Below, piece by piece: positions 52,360 through 60,977 of a stretch of 64,000 bases of DNA. Position 1 is the stretch's first letter; every line of letters starts with the position of its first letter. The stretch lies in assembly GCA_022511265.1 (NCBI GenBank), contig JAFLRX010000001.1, positions 1-64,000 on the forward strand, written 5' to 3'. Origin of the DNA: Eubacterium sp. GTDB taxonomy: Bacteria > Bacillota > Clostridia > Oscillospirales > Ruminococcaceae. The notes below the pieces were generated by a model, which ran no database searches, was not told the DNA's origin, and saw nothing but the letters and a program-made list of their open reading frames with translations. The translations under genes were made by a program, and so were the position numbers.

Positions 52360-53079
52360 TTATTCAATATTTATATCAGCCTTTTTCGCCTGAGCATGCT
52401 GCATTTTCCGCGGTATGCGGTATAGCCTGCCGTCTTTTATAAACCGTGCACCCGTCTGCTTGAAAGCAAAGGCTACTCCTGCTTGCTCGCATTGCCTACG
52501 CAGGTCCAGCACCCATTCATAATCGCATACTCTTGCCTCATTGCCGGACTCTCCGCCGACAACTACTTGACTTATGTCAGGCGTAAGATATGCGGATAAA
52601 TCTATTTTCTCCAGTAACGGCTCGCATATAATAGACTTATGCTTTATCGGTGCTTTCAGATATATGGGCAGTCTGTTATCCGCCTCTTTCTGATTTTCAC
52701 AGGTGCAGCAAATATGAACATTATCATATCCGTCGCCCCAGTCCGACGGAATACACTTTTCAAAACGATGTATGCGCTTGGTTATGATAAAGAATAGCTT
52801 GTCGCTCCGCCTTTTTATCATCTGCCAGCACTCATCGCGCCACTCGTCAGCCTGTTCAAGAAAAAAATCAGAGGTAAAACAGGTATATATTACGCCGCCC
52901 TCGGGGTCCATTTTGTAACCCCCGTTCTTATAACGCTCTATTGGCGCGTAAAACGACTTGTTTTTCGTCACCTCGGTGCTGTCCTTTTCATACTGCGCGT
53001 CTCTGCGGTAGACGTAGCAGTTAACACAGCCCACGCTGAACTTCTGACAGCCGTGCCACGGATTCCATGTATCGGTCAT
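52360..53079 (-). CDS. Phage Gp37/Gp68-type protein (DUF5131), radical-SAM-like
   Basis: 239 residues. The start WNPWHGCQKFSVGCVNCYVYR holds three Cys spaced C-x6-C-x2-C, resembling an iron-sulfur motif. FTSDFFLEQADEWR and the later VVVGGESGNEARVC, with the C-terminal FKQTGAR, are the family blocks. The family occurs in phages and bacteria and was named from phage genes; its reaction is not known to me. It is 8 bp after a GNAT gene and hisS on the same strand and is probably transcribed with them. Confidence 0.85.
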   Translation of the reverse strand: MTDTWNPWHGCQKFSVGCVNCYVYRRDAQYEKDSTEVTKNKSFYAPIERYKNGGYKMDPEGGVIYTCFTSDFFLEQADEWRDECWQMIKRRSDKLFFIITKRIHRFEKCIPSDWGDGYDNVHICCTCENQKEADNRLPIYLKAPIKHKSIICEPLLEKIDLSAYLTPDISQVVVGGESGNEARVCDYEWVLDLRRQCEQAGVAFAFKQTGARFIKDGRLYRIPRKMQHAQAKKADINIE

Positions 53080-53087
53080 GCGGTCAC

Positions 53088-53579
53088 CTATAAAACATAG
53101 TAGTGTGGAATAATATCCTCGTAATGTCCTTCTTTCATTAAAAAGCCTTTTGGGATGATACCAAGCTGCACAAACCCCAGCTTTTCATACAGCTTTAATG
53201 CGGCTGTATTCGTCTTTACCACCGCGTTGAACTGCAATATGCCAAAGCCCAGCGTCTTTGCCTGCCGCAGGCAGTGGGTCACCAGCTGTTCGCCGATATG
53301 CTGACCGCGCATATCTCTTTTCACCGCATAGCTTGCGTTGCATATATGCCCGCATCGACCGACATTGTTGGGGTGCAGTATGTACAGCCCGACTATCTCA
53401 CCGCTGTCTTCGTCATACGCAACTCCCGTAAAGGATTGCATGGCGAAAAACTCCGCTCCACTCGTCTCATTAAGCGGCTCGTCCTGCGGAAAGGCAACGC
53501 CGTCCTCAACCACTTGATTCCATATCTCGATCGCCGCAGGAACATCATGACTTTCTAGCTGTTTTATTTTTATCTTCAC
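53088..53579 (-). CDS. GNAT-family N-acetyltransferase
   Basis: 163 residues. The acetyl-CoA loop VKRDMRGQHIGEQLVTHC near 85-102 and the late NTAALKLYEKLGFVQLG show the GNAT fold. It lacks a clear clue to its substrate. Its ATG overlaps the hisS stop, so it is translated with hisS, although no functional tie is evident. Confidence 0.88.
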   Translation of the reverse strand: MKIKIKQLESHDVPAAIEIWNQVVEDGVAFPQDEPLNETSGAEFFAMQSFTGVAYDEDSGEIVGLYILHPNNVGRCGHICNASYAVKRDMRGQHIGEQLVTHCLRQAKTLGFGILQFNAVVKTNTAALKLYEKLGFVQLGIIPKGFLMKEGHYEDIIPHYYVL

Positions 53580-54859
53580 AGCGATATATCCATTATCAGG
53601 GTATTAAGCTTTTGCGCAAAGCTGTCGTCCAGCTTTACGGCAATTTCCTCGCCGTCGGACATACGCTTTAGCTTTGCGGATTTTGCCGCCAGCTCGTCCG
53701 AGCCGATAACCATACAGTATGCGGCGTTTATCTTATTGGCGTATTTCATCTGTGCCTTAAAGCTCCTGCCGGCGGTGTCGAACTCTGCCCAAAAACCCTC
53801 AGCACGCAGCCTATTTGCCAGCGTCATAGCATAAATATTAGTCTCTTCATCAAAGGACGCGATATACAGATCACACTTCTTTTCCGGCTCGTACTCCAGC
53901 TGCTGGTTATCCATTACCATTATCATACGCTCCAGCCCCATCGCAAAGCCGAGACCGGGCTGCAGGCTGCCGCCTATCTCCTCTACCAGTCCGTTATAAC
54001 GTCCGCCTGCGCATACTGCACCCTGCGAGCCTATCTCATTTGAAATGAACTCAAACACCGTATTGGTATAATAATCAAGCCCTCTTACGATAAGCGGATT
54101 AACCGTATACTTTATCTCCAACGCGTCCAGTCTTTTCTTTACGCCGTCAAAGTGGTCTTTGCAGTCGTCGCAGAGATAATCAAGTATCAGCGGCGCGTTA
54201 TCCTTAAAGCCGCTGCATATTTCGCTCTTACAGTCCAGCAATCTCATCGGATTGCGGTCAAGACGTTCAAGGCAGGTGTCGCACAGCTTGTCCTTGTACT
54301 GCTCATAATACGCCTTCAAAGCCTTGTGATACTCCGCGCGGCAGGCAGGACAGCCTATGCTGTTTATCTCAAGCGATATATTTTTTACGCCCAAACGCGT
54401 TATGACGTCATTTGCCAGCGCAATGACCTCTACGTCAGATGACGGCGACGCTGCGCCGAACACTTCTATACCAAACTGGTTGAACTCGCGCAGTCTGCCG
54501 CTCTGCGGTGTCTCATATCTGAAGCAGCGGGTAAAATAATAGGTTTTCAGCGGCAGAGCATCGTTAAACAAGCCGTTTTCTATAGCGGCACGTACAGCGC
54601 CCGCAGTACCCTCCGGCTTTAATGTTATGCTTCTTCCCTTTTTATCCTCAAAGGTGTACATTTCCTTTTGCACAACGTCGGTGGTACCGCCGACACCGCG
54701 CTGAAACAGCTCGGTGTGTTCAAAGGTCGGGGTGCGTATCTCCTTACAGCCGTAAGCCTCGGCGGTATCCCTTGCGACCTTTTCCAAAGTGTGCCATTTA
54801 TATATCTCTTTCGGTAATTTGTCCTCGGTGCCTCTCGGTCTTTTTGTTACAATATCCAT
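53576..54859 (-). CDS. hisS: Histidyl-tRNA synthetase
   Basis: 427 residues from the ATG at 54859; an in-frame ATG at 54910 has no ribosome site, while AAAGGA lies 8 nt before the chosen one. Class II motifs: motif 1 near EIRTPTFEHTELF, motif 2 FRYETPQSGRLREFNQ, and the His-specific LVRGLDYYTNTVFE type block (VRGLDYYTNTVFEF) and GGGRYNGL-like AGGRYNGLVEEIGG. An extra zinc-type Cys cluster occurs at about 190-245 (CPAC, CDTC, CDDC). The C-terminal anticodon-binding domain begins near 330. Confidence 0.95.
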   Translation of the reverse strand: MDIVTKRPRGTEDKLPKEIYKWHTLEKVARDTAEAYGCKEIRTPTFEHTELFQRGVGGTTDVVQKEMYTFEDKKGRSITLKPEGTAGAVRAAIENGLFNDALPLKTYYFTRCFRYETPQSGRLREFNQFGIEVFGAASPSSDVEVIALANDVITRLGVKNISLEINSIGCPACRAEYHKALKAYYEQYKDKLCDTCLERLDRNPMRLLDCKSEICSGFKDNAPLILDYLCDDCKDHFDGVKKRLDALEIKYTVNPLIVRGLDYYTNTVFEFISNEIGSQGAVCAGGRYNGLVEEIGGSLQPGLGFAMGLERMIMVMDNQQLEYEPEKKCDLYIASFDEETNIYAMTLANRLRAEGFWAEFDTAGRSFKAQMKYANKINAAYCMVIGSDELAAKSAKLKRMSDGEEIAVKLDDSFAQKLNTLIMDISL

Positions 54860-54897
54860 TTCAGTTTTCCTTTCTTTATCTGTCTCTAATAAAGCAT

Positions 54898-54921
54898 AAA
54901 AAAGGCGCACCGCAGTGCGCC
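54898..54921 (-). terminator. Terminator of mgsA
   Basis: A GC-rich stem GGCGCAC/GTGCGCC with 4-nt loop and six T on the minus strand, 18 bp past the mgsA stop and before hisS. Confidence 0.9.
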
Positions 54922-54938
54922 GTTAATAAACACAAATC

Positions 54939-55337
54939 TCAGCCCTTGACAATTTCGCGCCAATCAAGGTCACCGCGCTCGAGTGCATGAATAAGCGCCT
55001 CGGCGGTGGCTATATTGGTTGCCAAAGGTATATTGTGAACATCGCACAAGCGAAGAAGATTCATCTCATTCGGTTCGTATGATTTTGCGTTAAGCGGATC
55101 GCGGAAGAATATAAGCACATCTATCTCGTTGCATGAGATACGAGCGGAGATCTGCTGGTCACCGCCCTGAGAGCCGCTAAGATAACGCTGTATATGAAGT
55201 CCTGTCGCCTCGGATACCAGTTTGCCGGTGGTGCCGGTGGCGCAGAGACTGTGATGGCTTAATATTCCGCAGTACGCAATGCAGAATTGAACCATAAGTT
55301 CTTTTTTAGAATCATGCGCTATAAATGCAATATTCAT
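54939..55337 (-). CDS. mgsA: Methylglyoxal synthase
   Basis: 132 residues. It converts dihydroxyacetone phosphate to methylglyoxal and phosphate, relieving sugar-phosphate build-up. The phosphate-binding [10 protein letters not shown] near 33-42, the catalytic Asp in GSQGGDQQI near 55-63 and the late His in [11 protein letters not shown] are all present. Short and complete. It has a long leader and its own terminator, so it is a single-gene unit. Confidence 0.95.
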   Translation of the reverse strand: MNIAFIAHDSKKELMVQFCIAYCGILSHHSLCATGTTGKLVSEATGLHIQRYLSGSQGGDQQISARISCNEIDVLIFFRDPLNAKSYEPNEMNLLRLCDVHNIPLATNIATAEALIHALERGDLDWREIVKG

Positions 55338-55659
55338 AATATTTCTTCATCCTTCCTTTGCACCTCAGTGCTTTTTAGTCACTCAACGTCCTTATGCTGC
55401 CTGATTAAAGCTTTGCTTATGTAAAGCTAAAACCCGATCGACATAAACACTTTGGGTATATGAAGATGAGGAATCTACCCCGGTTATACGATCGCATTTT
55501 TCTGATTTAATGCAAAACTACATACATTTATTTTACCATAAAAGCTACAACAAATAAAGTATTTTCTTTCAAAAAACGAAAACTTTGTTAAAAAAAGCGG
55601 AAAACGATGTGATTTTTTGTGCAATTTACTCAATTAAATTCGTATATCTGCGGGATGTT
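55338..55659. other. 322-bp intergenic region: structured mgsA leader; no gene seen
   Basis: No gene is visible here. On the minus strand an extended -10 (TGGTAAAAT) near 55540-55550 would start a leader of about 190 nt before mgsA. Three pairings occur in it: CGATCG (55489-55494) with CGATCG (55435-55440), enclosing TACCC/GGGTA (55476-55480 with 55454-55458), then a hairpin at 55409-55428 (AGCTTT/AAAGCT). The first two nest neatly. It matches no riboswitch class I can recall. The part next to the PBP2 gene (55560-55659) is AT-rich, with no clear terminator. Confidence 0.45.
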
Positions 55660-57765
55660 TTATTGTTCGGATGAAGTATTTTCAAAAAAACCGCGCTCAG
55701 GTCTGCCCTCGGTATTGGTTTCTTTACCGCCCCAAGGGAGAGTTACGTTGCCTTCTTCATCTATAATCGGCTGATAATTATCATAAAAATAAGATTCGAT
55801 GATATTTCTTATCATAAGTCTTGAAAACTCGCCCTTTTCCAGCACTATACCGAAAGCTATCTGCGGATCCTCCGCAGGATAAAATCCCAGTATGGTAGAA
55901 TTGAAGGTATCCTCGGTCACCTGCGGTGTACCTGTCTTTATCGCCACACCGTACGGCAGATCCGCCAGCTGGAGCGGTCCGTAAGACAGCGGCCAGCGGA
56001 CATCGTCCGCTACCATTATCATTCCCTCTGTGATAACATCAAAAATATGCTCATCAACATCAAATTTATAGGCGACGGTCGGCTCTGTTTTATAGATAGT
56101 CTCGCTGCCGTCATAGCTTACCACGCTGTCCACAAGATACGGCTGGTATCTTGTGCCTTTGTTGGCAATAGTCAGCGCGGCAGTGGCAAGATGCAACGGT
56201 GTCACAGTGGTCTCTAGCTGTCCGATAGCCGCCTGAATGGTAGAGCCGGGCGTCCATTCACCGCCTAAGGATTCAAAATACTCCGGCGTGCTCATATGTC
56301 CGCTGGCGCCGCCTATTTCAAGGTCGAGGTCTGTGCCTATGCCGAACATACCTGCTACCGACGCAAGGTATTCTATTCCCATCTGCCTTGCGACATCATA
56401 GAAATATACGTTGCATGAATGGCGCAGCGCTCTCCTCACGCTGAGACTGTCGGCAAAGCCCATTACACAGCCCGGCTGATAGTCGCTGTAATAGGTATAT
56501 TTTCCGCCGCAGTATATCGTGGTATTCTCATCTACAACACCTGACATAAGCGCGGCTGTTCCCGTTATCGTCTTAAACGCCGAGCCGGGGCGGTATAGTC
56601 CGTAAATACACCTGTTATAGGTCGGGTTAGGCACCTTCGGGTCATTATATTTAGGGTCGTTTATCAGCTTATAATAATCCGACATATTATAATTGGGATA
56701 GTTTGCCATAGCCAGTACAGCACCGGTCTTTACATCCAGCACCACAACGCCGCCCGCATCGACTTTATTTCCTCTGTTCGGATCGTCGTTATAATGCAGC
56801 CAGTTTATGTGATTGGCAAGTATATCCTGCACATCTGTCTGAAATTTCGAGTCAATGGTCAGCTTGATGGAATTGCCTGCCGACACCTGCTTTGTTATTT
56901 CATCGGATATAACTATGCCGTTAGTGTCACGGGTTATTGTGCGTATGCCGTTTTCGCCGCGCAGGGTTGACTCCTCCGACCACTCTATACCGAACTTGCC
57001 ATACACGTCGTTCAGCGCATAGCCCTCGTCCTTATGCTCGTCATACTCGTCCTGGGATATCGCGCCAATGCGCCCTGCAACATACGGGACCATCTCCCCG
57101 CCCTCATATACGCGTATCGGCTCTTCGATAATATCTATACCTTTGAGCATAAAGCTCTGTTCTTTCAGTTCGATAACCGACTGTAAAGAAATATCCTCCG
57201 CCAGCGTATATCTGTTCTGATAAGAGAAGTCACGGATAAGCATTTCATAACGTATGCCCGCGATATATCTGCGCATCTGCTCGTCATACTCTTTGCCGAT
57301 ATGATATTTTTCATATAACGCGTTTATACAGTTATCCGCGGTGGCGTACACGCCAAGCTCTAACGCGTCTCTTACCGCGTCCTGCTCATATTCATCACCG
57401 GTAAACTCATAAGGCTCGGTTTTTGAAATAGGGATCGTATCTATCCATTCCTCATTGTTTTTTATCAATATCTTTAAAGTTTTTGATATTATCTCGTTTT
57501 CTGTCCCCGATTCGACAAAGGATTTTTGTATAATGACCTTATAAACAAGCTTGTTGGTATTAAGTATAACGCCGTCCTTGGTCATTATCTGACCTCTGGC
57601 AGCCTGAATAGTCTGCTCAGCGACATAAGTGCCGGTAGTCTGAGAAAGGTAATATTCGCCGTCCACGATCTGTATCTGTAACAGCTCCAGCGTGCAGGCG
57701 AAAGACAATATTACGACCATAAGTACAAATACGATAGTTCTGATGCTTTTTCTGACCTTGTGCAT
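55660..57765 (-). CDS. mrdA: Penicillin-binding protein 2 (class B transpeptidase)
   Basis: 701 residues. A membrane anchor lies at about 10-30. A dimerisation/pedestal domain starts with RGQIMTKDGVIL, the class-B PBP RGxI-D box. The transpeptidase domain has SxxK as S395AFK, SxN as S450CN and KTG in IKTGTPQ. It cross-links peptidoglycan during elongation with RodA and the Mre proteins. It is the last gene of mreB-mreC-mreD-PBP2, 58 bp after mreD. Confidence 0.95.
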   Translation of the reverse strand: MHKVRKSIRTIVFVLMVVILSFACTLELLQIQIVDGEYYLSQTTGTYVAEQTIQAARGQIMTKDGVILNTNKLVYKVIIQKSFVESGTENEIISKTLKILIKNNEEWIDTIPISKTEPYEFTGDEYEQDAVRDALELGVYATADNCINALYEKYHIGKEYDEQMRRYIAGIRYEMLIRDFSYQNRYTLAEDISLQSVIELKEQSFMLKGIDIIEEPIRVYEGGEMVPYVAGRIGAISQDEYDEHKDEGYALNDVYGKFGIEWSEESTLRGENGIRTITRDTNGIVISDEITKQVSAGNSIKLTIDSKFQTDVQDILANHINWLHYNDDPNRGNKVDAGGVVVLDVKTGAVLAMANYPNYNMSDYYKLINDPKYNDPKVPNPTYNRCIYGLYRPGSAFKTITGTAALMSGVVDENTTIYCGGKYTYYSDYQPGCVMGFADSLSVRRALRHSCNVYFYDVARQMGIEYLASVAGMFGIGTDLDLEIGGASGHMSTPEYFESLGGEWTPGSTIQAAIGQLETTVTPLHLATAALTIANKGTRYQPYLVDSVVSYDGSETIYKTEPTVAYKFDVDEHIFDVITEGMIMVADDVRWPLSYGPLQLADLPYGVAIKTGTPQVTEDTFNSTILGFYPAEDPQIAFGIVLEKGEFSRLMIRNIIESYFYDNYQPIIDEEGNVTLPWGGKETNTEGRPERGFFENTSSEQ

Positions 57766-57823
57766 TATAGATACCTTTCTCCTTTCATAGATTTAGTGCG
57801 CAAAACAGTTTATATAATCTTTA

Positions 57824-58414
57824 TTATTTCTCTTCCGGACGGGCATCATCAAACACCGAAACTATCTCACTGTCCGTTGTATCGTTACCCAGCTTTTTAT
57901 TAAGCAGCCTTACCAGCAAAAAGATAAATAACGATAAAACAACGGTTGCTATCATGCTCGGCAGCATGAAACGCAATATGATAATATCAATGTCGGGATT
58001 TCTCCATATTATATATTTGAACAAAAGCTCCATAAATTCAACTATTACCAGCACGCAGATATTGAGCCAAAAATAATTGATGATATTTCTGTGGATAAGA
58101 TTTACCGACAGCAGCGTCACCATAAGGCAGCACGGCACCAGCCATATAGAGGTAAAGCCGAACAGCCCGCCTATAGCCATATCGGTCACCATTCCGGCAA
58201 ATACCGCAAAAATCACTCCGCTGAGTTCGCCCTCAAACATTGCTACAGCCACCGCAAGCGAAATAGTCAGCAACGGCTGCCATTTTATAAACGGCAGCGT
58301 AGTTTGTATAACTAAAAACGCCAGCAGCAGCACGGCATACAGCAGCCATCTGAAAAAGGATCTCAGCATATCCTTTCGTGTCATTGTGCCGATCTTGATA
58401 ATACGAAAATTCAT
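57824..58414 (-). CDS. mreD: Rod shape-determining protein MreD
   Basis: 196 residues, with five to six membrane helices. Sequence identity in this family is low; the assignment rests on hydrophobic pattern, size and location. The segment EGELSGVIFAVFAGMVTDM and GLFGFTSIWLVPCCLM fit MreD. The ATG overlaps the mreC stop (ATGA). It is a membrane partner of MreC in the elongasome. Confidence 0.9.
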   Translation of the reverse strand: MNFRIIKIGTMTRKDMLRSFFRWLLYAVLLLAFLVIQTTLPFIKWQPLLTISLAVAVAMFEGELSGVIFAVFAGMVTDMAIGGLFGFTSIWLVPCCLMVTLLSVNLIHRNIINYFWLNICVLVIVEFMELLFKYIIWRNPDIDIIILRFMLPSMIATVVLSLFIFLLVRLLNKKLGNDTTDSEIVSVFDDARPEEK

Positions 58415-59262
58415 CAGTCAACAACACCCTGCCCTTTGAAATTGGTGATTACCACACAGTCTGTAATAGCGAGAATGTTTACCGCCGGCTCGATAACCGC
58501 GTGTACCGACAGACCGTTTTCATCGTCATAGACTTCTTTTACCGTACCTATCAGTATATCCCCCGGGAAAACCACGCCCGCGCTGGATTTTACTATCTCA
58601 CCTTCTTTTATTCCGCTGTCCTTGCTGACATAGCTCATCAGACACTCGCCGTTGTCGGCATGCTCGGCGTCATTTTCGATTATACCTATTACCTTGCTTT
58701 CAAATGTCATAACTCCGAGATTGAGATCACTGGATAAAATCGTGGTTACCCGCGCATAGTCAAGACCTATTTCGCTGACCATTCCGACAAGCCCGTTAGA
58801 GGTCATCACAGGGTCATACAAGGCTATTCCGTCATTTGACCCTCTGTCTATCATAAATCCGCCGTTGATGTCATTCTGGCTTCTAGAAATTATATTGCAT
58901 GGCGGCGAAAACTCAAAATCCTCGTTTTCTTCTTTTATCTTGAGTGCCTCTCTCAGCTGGTCGTTTTCGTTCTTTATCTTTTCAAAGTCAATAAGCTGCT
59001 GATACTGCGCATTTAGCTGCTCGGTCAGCTGATCGACCTGTTCTTTGTATTTGTCGGCGTTGACGATACGGTCAAGTGTGTCCTCTACCCAGCTTGAGAT
59101 AGCATTTGACGCAGCTATAAACGGCTTTGATATCTCGGTCAGGATAGTTTCGGGCAGCGTGGCAACACCGCCGGATACAGCGGCATAAATAACCACACCG
59201 AATACCAGCGCAAAAACGCATATTATTATTTTGAATTTAAAGCCGCTGAAAAAGTCACGCAT
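58414..59262 (-). CDS. mreC: Rod shape-determining protein MreC
   Basis: 282 residues. One N-terminal transmembrane helix (about 10-30) is followed by a coiled coil (about 70-112, KEQVDQLTEQLNAQYQQL) and then the beta-barrel domain, with FMIDRGSNDGIALYDPV and GLVGMVSEIG near 135-170. It links MreB to the extracellular wall-synthesis enzymes. It follows mreB by 102 bp, in which a hairpin may partly reduce read-through. Confidence 0.95.
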   Translation of the reverse strand: MRDFFSGFKFKIIICVFALVFGVVIYAAVSGGVATLPETILTEISKPFIAASNAISSWVEDTLDRIVNADKYKEQVDQLTEQLNAQYQQLIDFEKIKNENDQLREALKIKEENEDFEFSPPCNIISRSQNDINGGFMIDRGSNDGIALYDPVMTSNGLVGMVSEIGLDYARVTTILSSDLNLGVMTFESKVIGIIENDAEHADNGECLMSYVSKDSGIKEGEIVKSSAGVVFPGDILIGTVKEVYDDENGLSVHAVIEPAVNILAITDCVVITNFKGQGVVD

Positions 59263-59310
59263 ATCAATAGCCTTTCAAAATCCGAAAATTTGTATCTCAA
59301 TAAATAGATA

Positions 59311-59341
59311 ATATGACTAACCGTAAAACAGCTAGTCATAT
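59311..59341. other. Hairpin between mreB and mreC
   Basis: A 9-bp stem ATATGACTA/TAGTCATAT with a 13-nt loop in the 102-bp mreB-mreC spacer. It lacks a T-run, so it is more likely a processing or attenuating element than a terminator. Confidence 0.4.
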
Positions 59342-59364
59342 CATATTCTTTAATTAATCAATTA

Positions 59365-60393
59365 TCAATATCTGTAATCGTCATCGGTAAGCACGTCGAT
59401 AAGCTTGTCGATGTTTTCAAGCACCTTGCCGGAGCCGTCCGCTACGCAGTCAAGGGGACGCTCTGCCACCTTGACAGGCATACCTGTCTCAGAATGGATA
59501 AGCAGATCAAGCCCTTTAAGCAGCGCGCCGCCGCCCGCAAGCATAATACCCTGATCAATAATGTCCGCCGCAAGCTCGGGCGGGGTCTTTTCAAGAGTTA
59601 CCTTGATCGCCTCAATAATACGGCTGAGCGGCTCTGACAATGCCTCTCTTATCTCCTCAGAGGTAACGGTAATGTTTTCGGGAAGACCGTTAAGCAGGTT
59701 TCTGCCCTTTATATCCATTGAAGGCTCGTTATCGTCATAAGGATACGCCGAACCGATAGCCATCTTGATATTCTCGGCTGTCCGCTCGCCTATAAGAAGA
59801 TTATATTTTTTCTTGATATAATTTATGATGGAAGAATCGAACTCGTCTCCCGCAACCCTTACCGAGCGCGAAGTAACAATACCGCCGAGCGAAATAACAG
59901 CCACCTCGCTGGTGCCGCCGCCTATATCAACTATCATGCTGCCGGTAGGCTCTGCAACGGGCAGCCCTGCGCCGATAGCCGCCGCCATAGGCTCTTCTAT
60001 GATAGATACACGCTTTGCACCCGCGTTCTGGGTAGCCTCTTTAACGGCTCTGCGCTCTACGGCGGTAACGCCGGAGGGTATGCAGATTATAACTCTTACT
60101 CTCGGACGTCCGAAAGCACGACCTTTTTTAAGTGCCTTTCTTATAAACTCCTGCAGCATGCTGGTCGTCATATCAAAATCCGCGATAACGCCGTCCTTAA
60201 GGGGTCTTACCGCAACGATAGAGCCGGGGGTACGTCCGATTACGTCCTTTGCCTCTTGTCCTACGCAGCGAACCCTGTCCTGCTTTACATCAACCGCAAC
60301 TACACTGGGCTCGCGTATGATTATTCCCTTGCCGCGCATATATACCAGTGTGTTGGCTGTACCGAGATCTATTCCTATGTCCTTTGAAAACAT
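59365..60393 (-). CDS. mreB: Actin-like rod shape protein MreB
   Basis: 342 residues. The actin-like phosphate motifs are seen: [13 protein letters not shown] near 6-18, [12 protein letters not shown] near 160 and the adenosine-binding [10 protein letters not shown] near 290. MreB filaments under the membrane direct elongation-mode wall synthesis. The start at 60393 has GGAGGAG upstream and a sigma-A promoter about 50 bp further. First gene of the cell-shape cluster. Confidence 0.96.
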   Translation of the reverse strand: MFSKDIGIDLGTANTLVYMRGKGIIIREPSVVAVDVKQDRVRCVGQEAKDVIGRTPGSIVAVRPLKDGVIADFDMTTSMLQEFIRKALKKGRAFGRPRVRVIICIPSGVTAVERRAVKEATQNAGAKRVSIIEEPMAAAIGAGLPVAEPTGSMIVDIGGGTSEVAVISLGGIVTSRSVRVAGDEFDSSIINYIKKKYNLLIGERTAENIKMAIGSAYPYDDNEPSMDIKGRNLLNGLPENITVTSEEIREALSEPLSRIIEAIKVTLEKTPPELAADIIDQGIMLAGGGALLKGLDLLIHSETGMPVKVAERPLDCVADGSGKVLENIDKLIDVLTDDDYRY

Positions 60394-60445
60394 TTTCTAC
60401 TCCTCCGAAAATTTATATAAAATATTTATTTTGTTTCATTACTAT

Positions 60446-60474
60446 ATTATAACACGAAATCCAAACGCATACAA
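60446..60474 (-). promoter_or_regulatory. Sigma-A promoter of the mreB cluster
   Basis: Minus strand TTGTAT (60469-60474), 17 bp and TATAAT (60446-60451), with a leader of about 45 nt to mreB. Confidence 0.75.
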
Positions 60475-60539
60475 TAAAATCCTAATTTAATTATTAATAA
60501 ATTATTGTCCTTTTTTACCCAAAATTTGGGCAATTTCAC

Positions 60540-60977
60540 TTAATGCTCTCCTGTTGAGCCAAAACCGCCCTGATTTCGCTCGGTAACGCCCAAGCTTTCG
60601 CTTTCCGCGTAATCGCATAATTCTATCGGAATTACTATAAACTGCGCTATTCTGTCACCGTTTGACACGGTAAAAGGCTCGCTACCGAGATTTATCAGCG
60701 GCACGCTTATTTCTCCGCGATAGTCGCTGTCAATCACGCCGACAGCGTTAGCCATTGACATGCCTTTCTTTATCGCGTTTCCACTTCTCGGAAAGACAAA
60801 TCCGCCAAAACCGTCAGGTATCTCCACAGCTATCCCGGTCGCGATAAGCATACGCTCTCCCGGCTGGATAATAACGTCTTTTTCAAGACACGCGTACAGA
60901 TCCGCTCCGGCACTTTTGGCTGTGGCGCGCAGCGGCAACACCGCTCCCTCTTTCACTTTTTTTACATTTATTGTCAT
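60540..60977 (-). CDS. dut: dUTP diphosphatase
   Basis: 145 residues, trimeric type. Motifs: AGADLYA near 25-31, PRSGNAIKKG near 66, GVIDSDYRGEI near 80-90, DRIAQFIVIP near 110 and the C-terminal P-loop-like NQGGFGSTG. It removes dUTP and supplies dUMP for thymidylate. It overlaps the U32 gene by 4 bp (ATGA). Confidence 0.96.
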   Translation of the reverse strand: MTINVKKVKEGAVLPLRATAKSAGADLYACLEKDVIIQPGERMLIATGIAVEIPDGFGGFVFPRSGNAIKKGMSMANAVGVIDSDYRGEISVPLINLGSEPFTVSNGDRIAQFIVIPIELCDYAESESLGVTERNQGGFGSTGEH

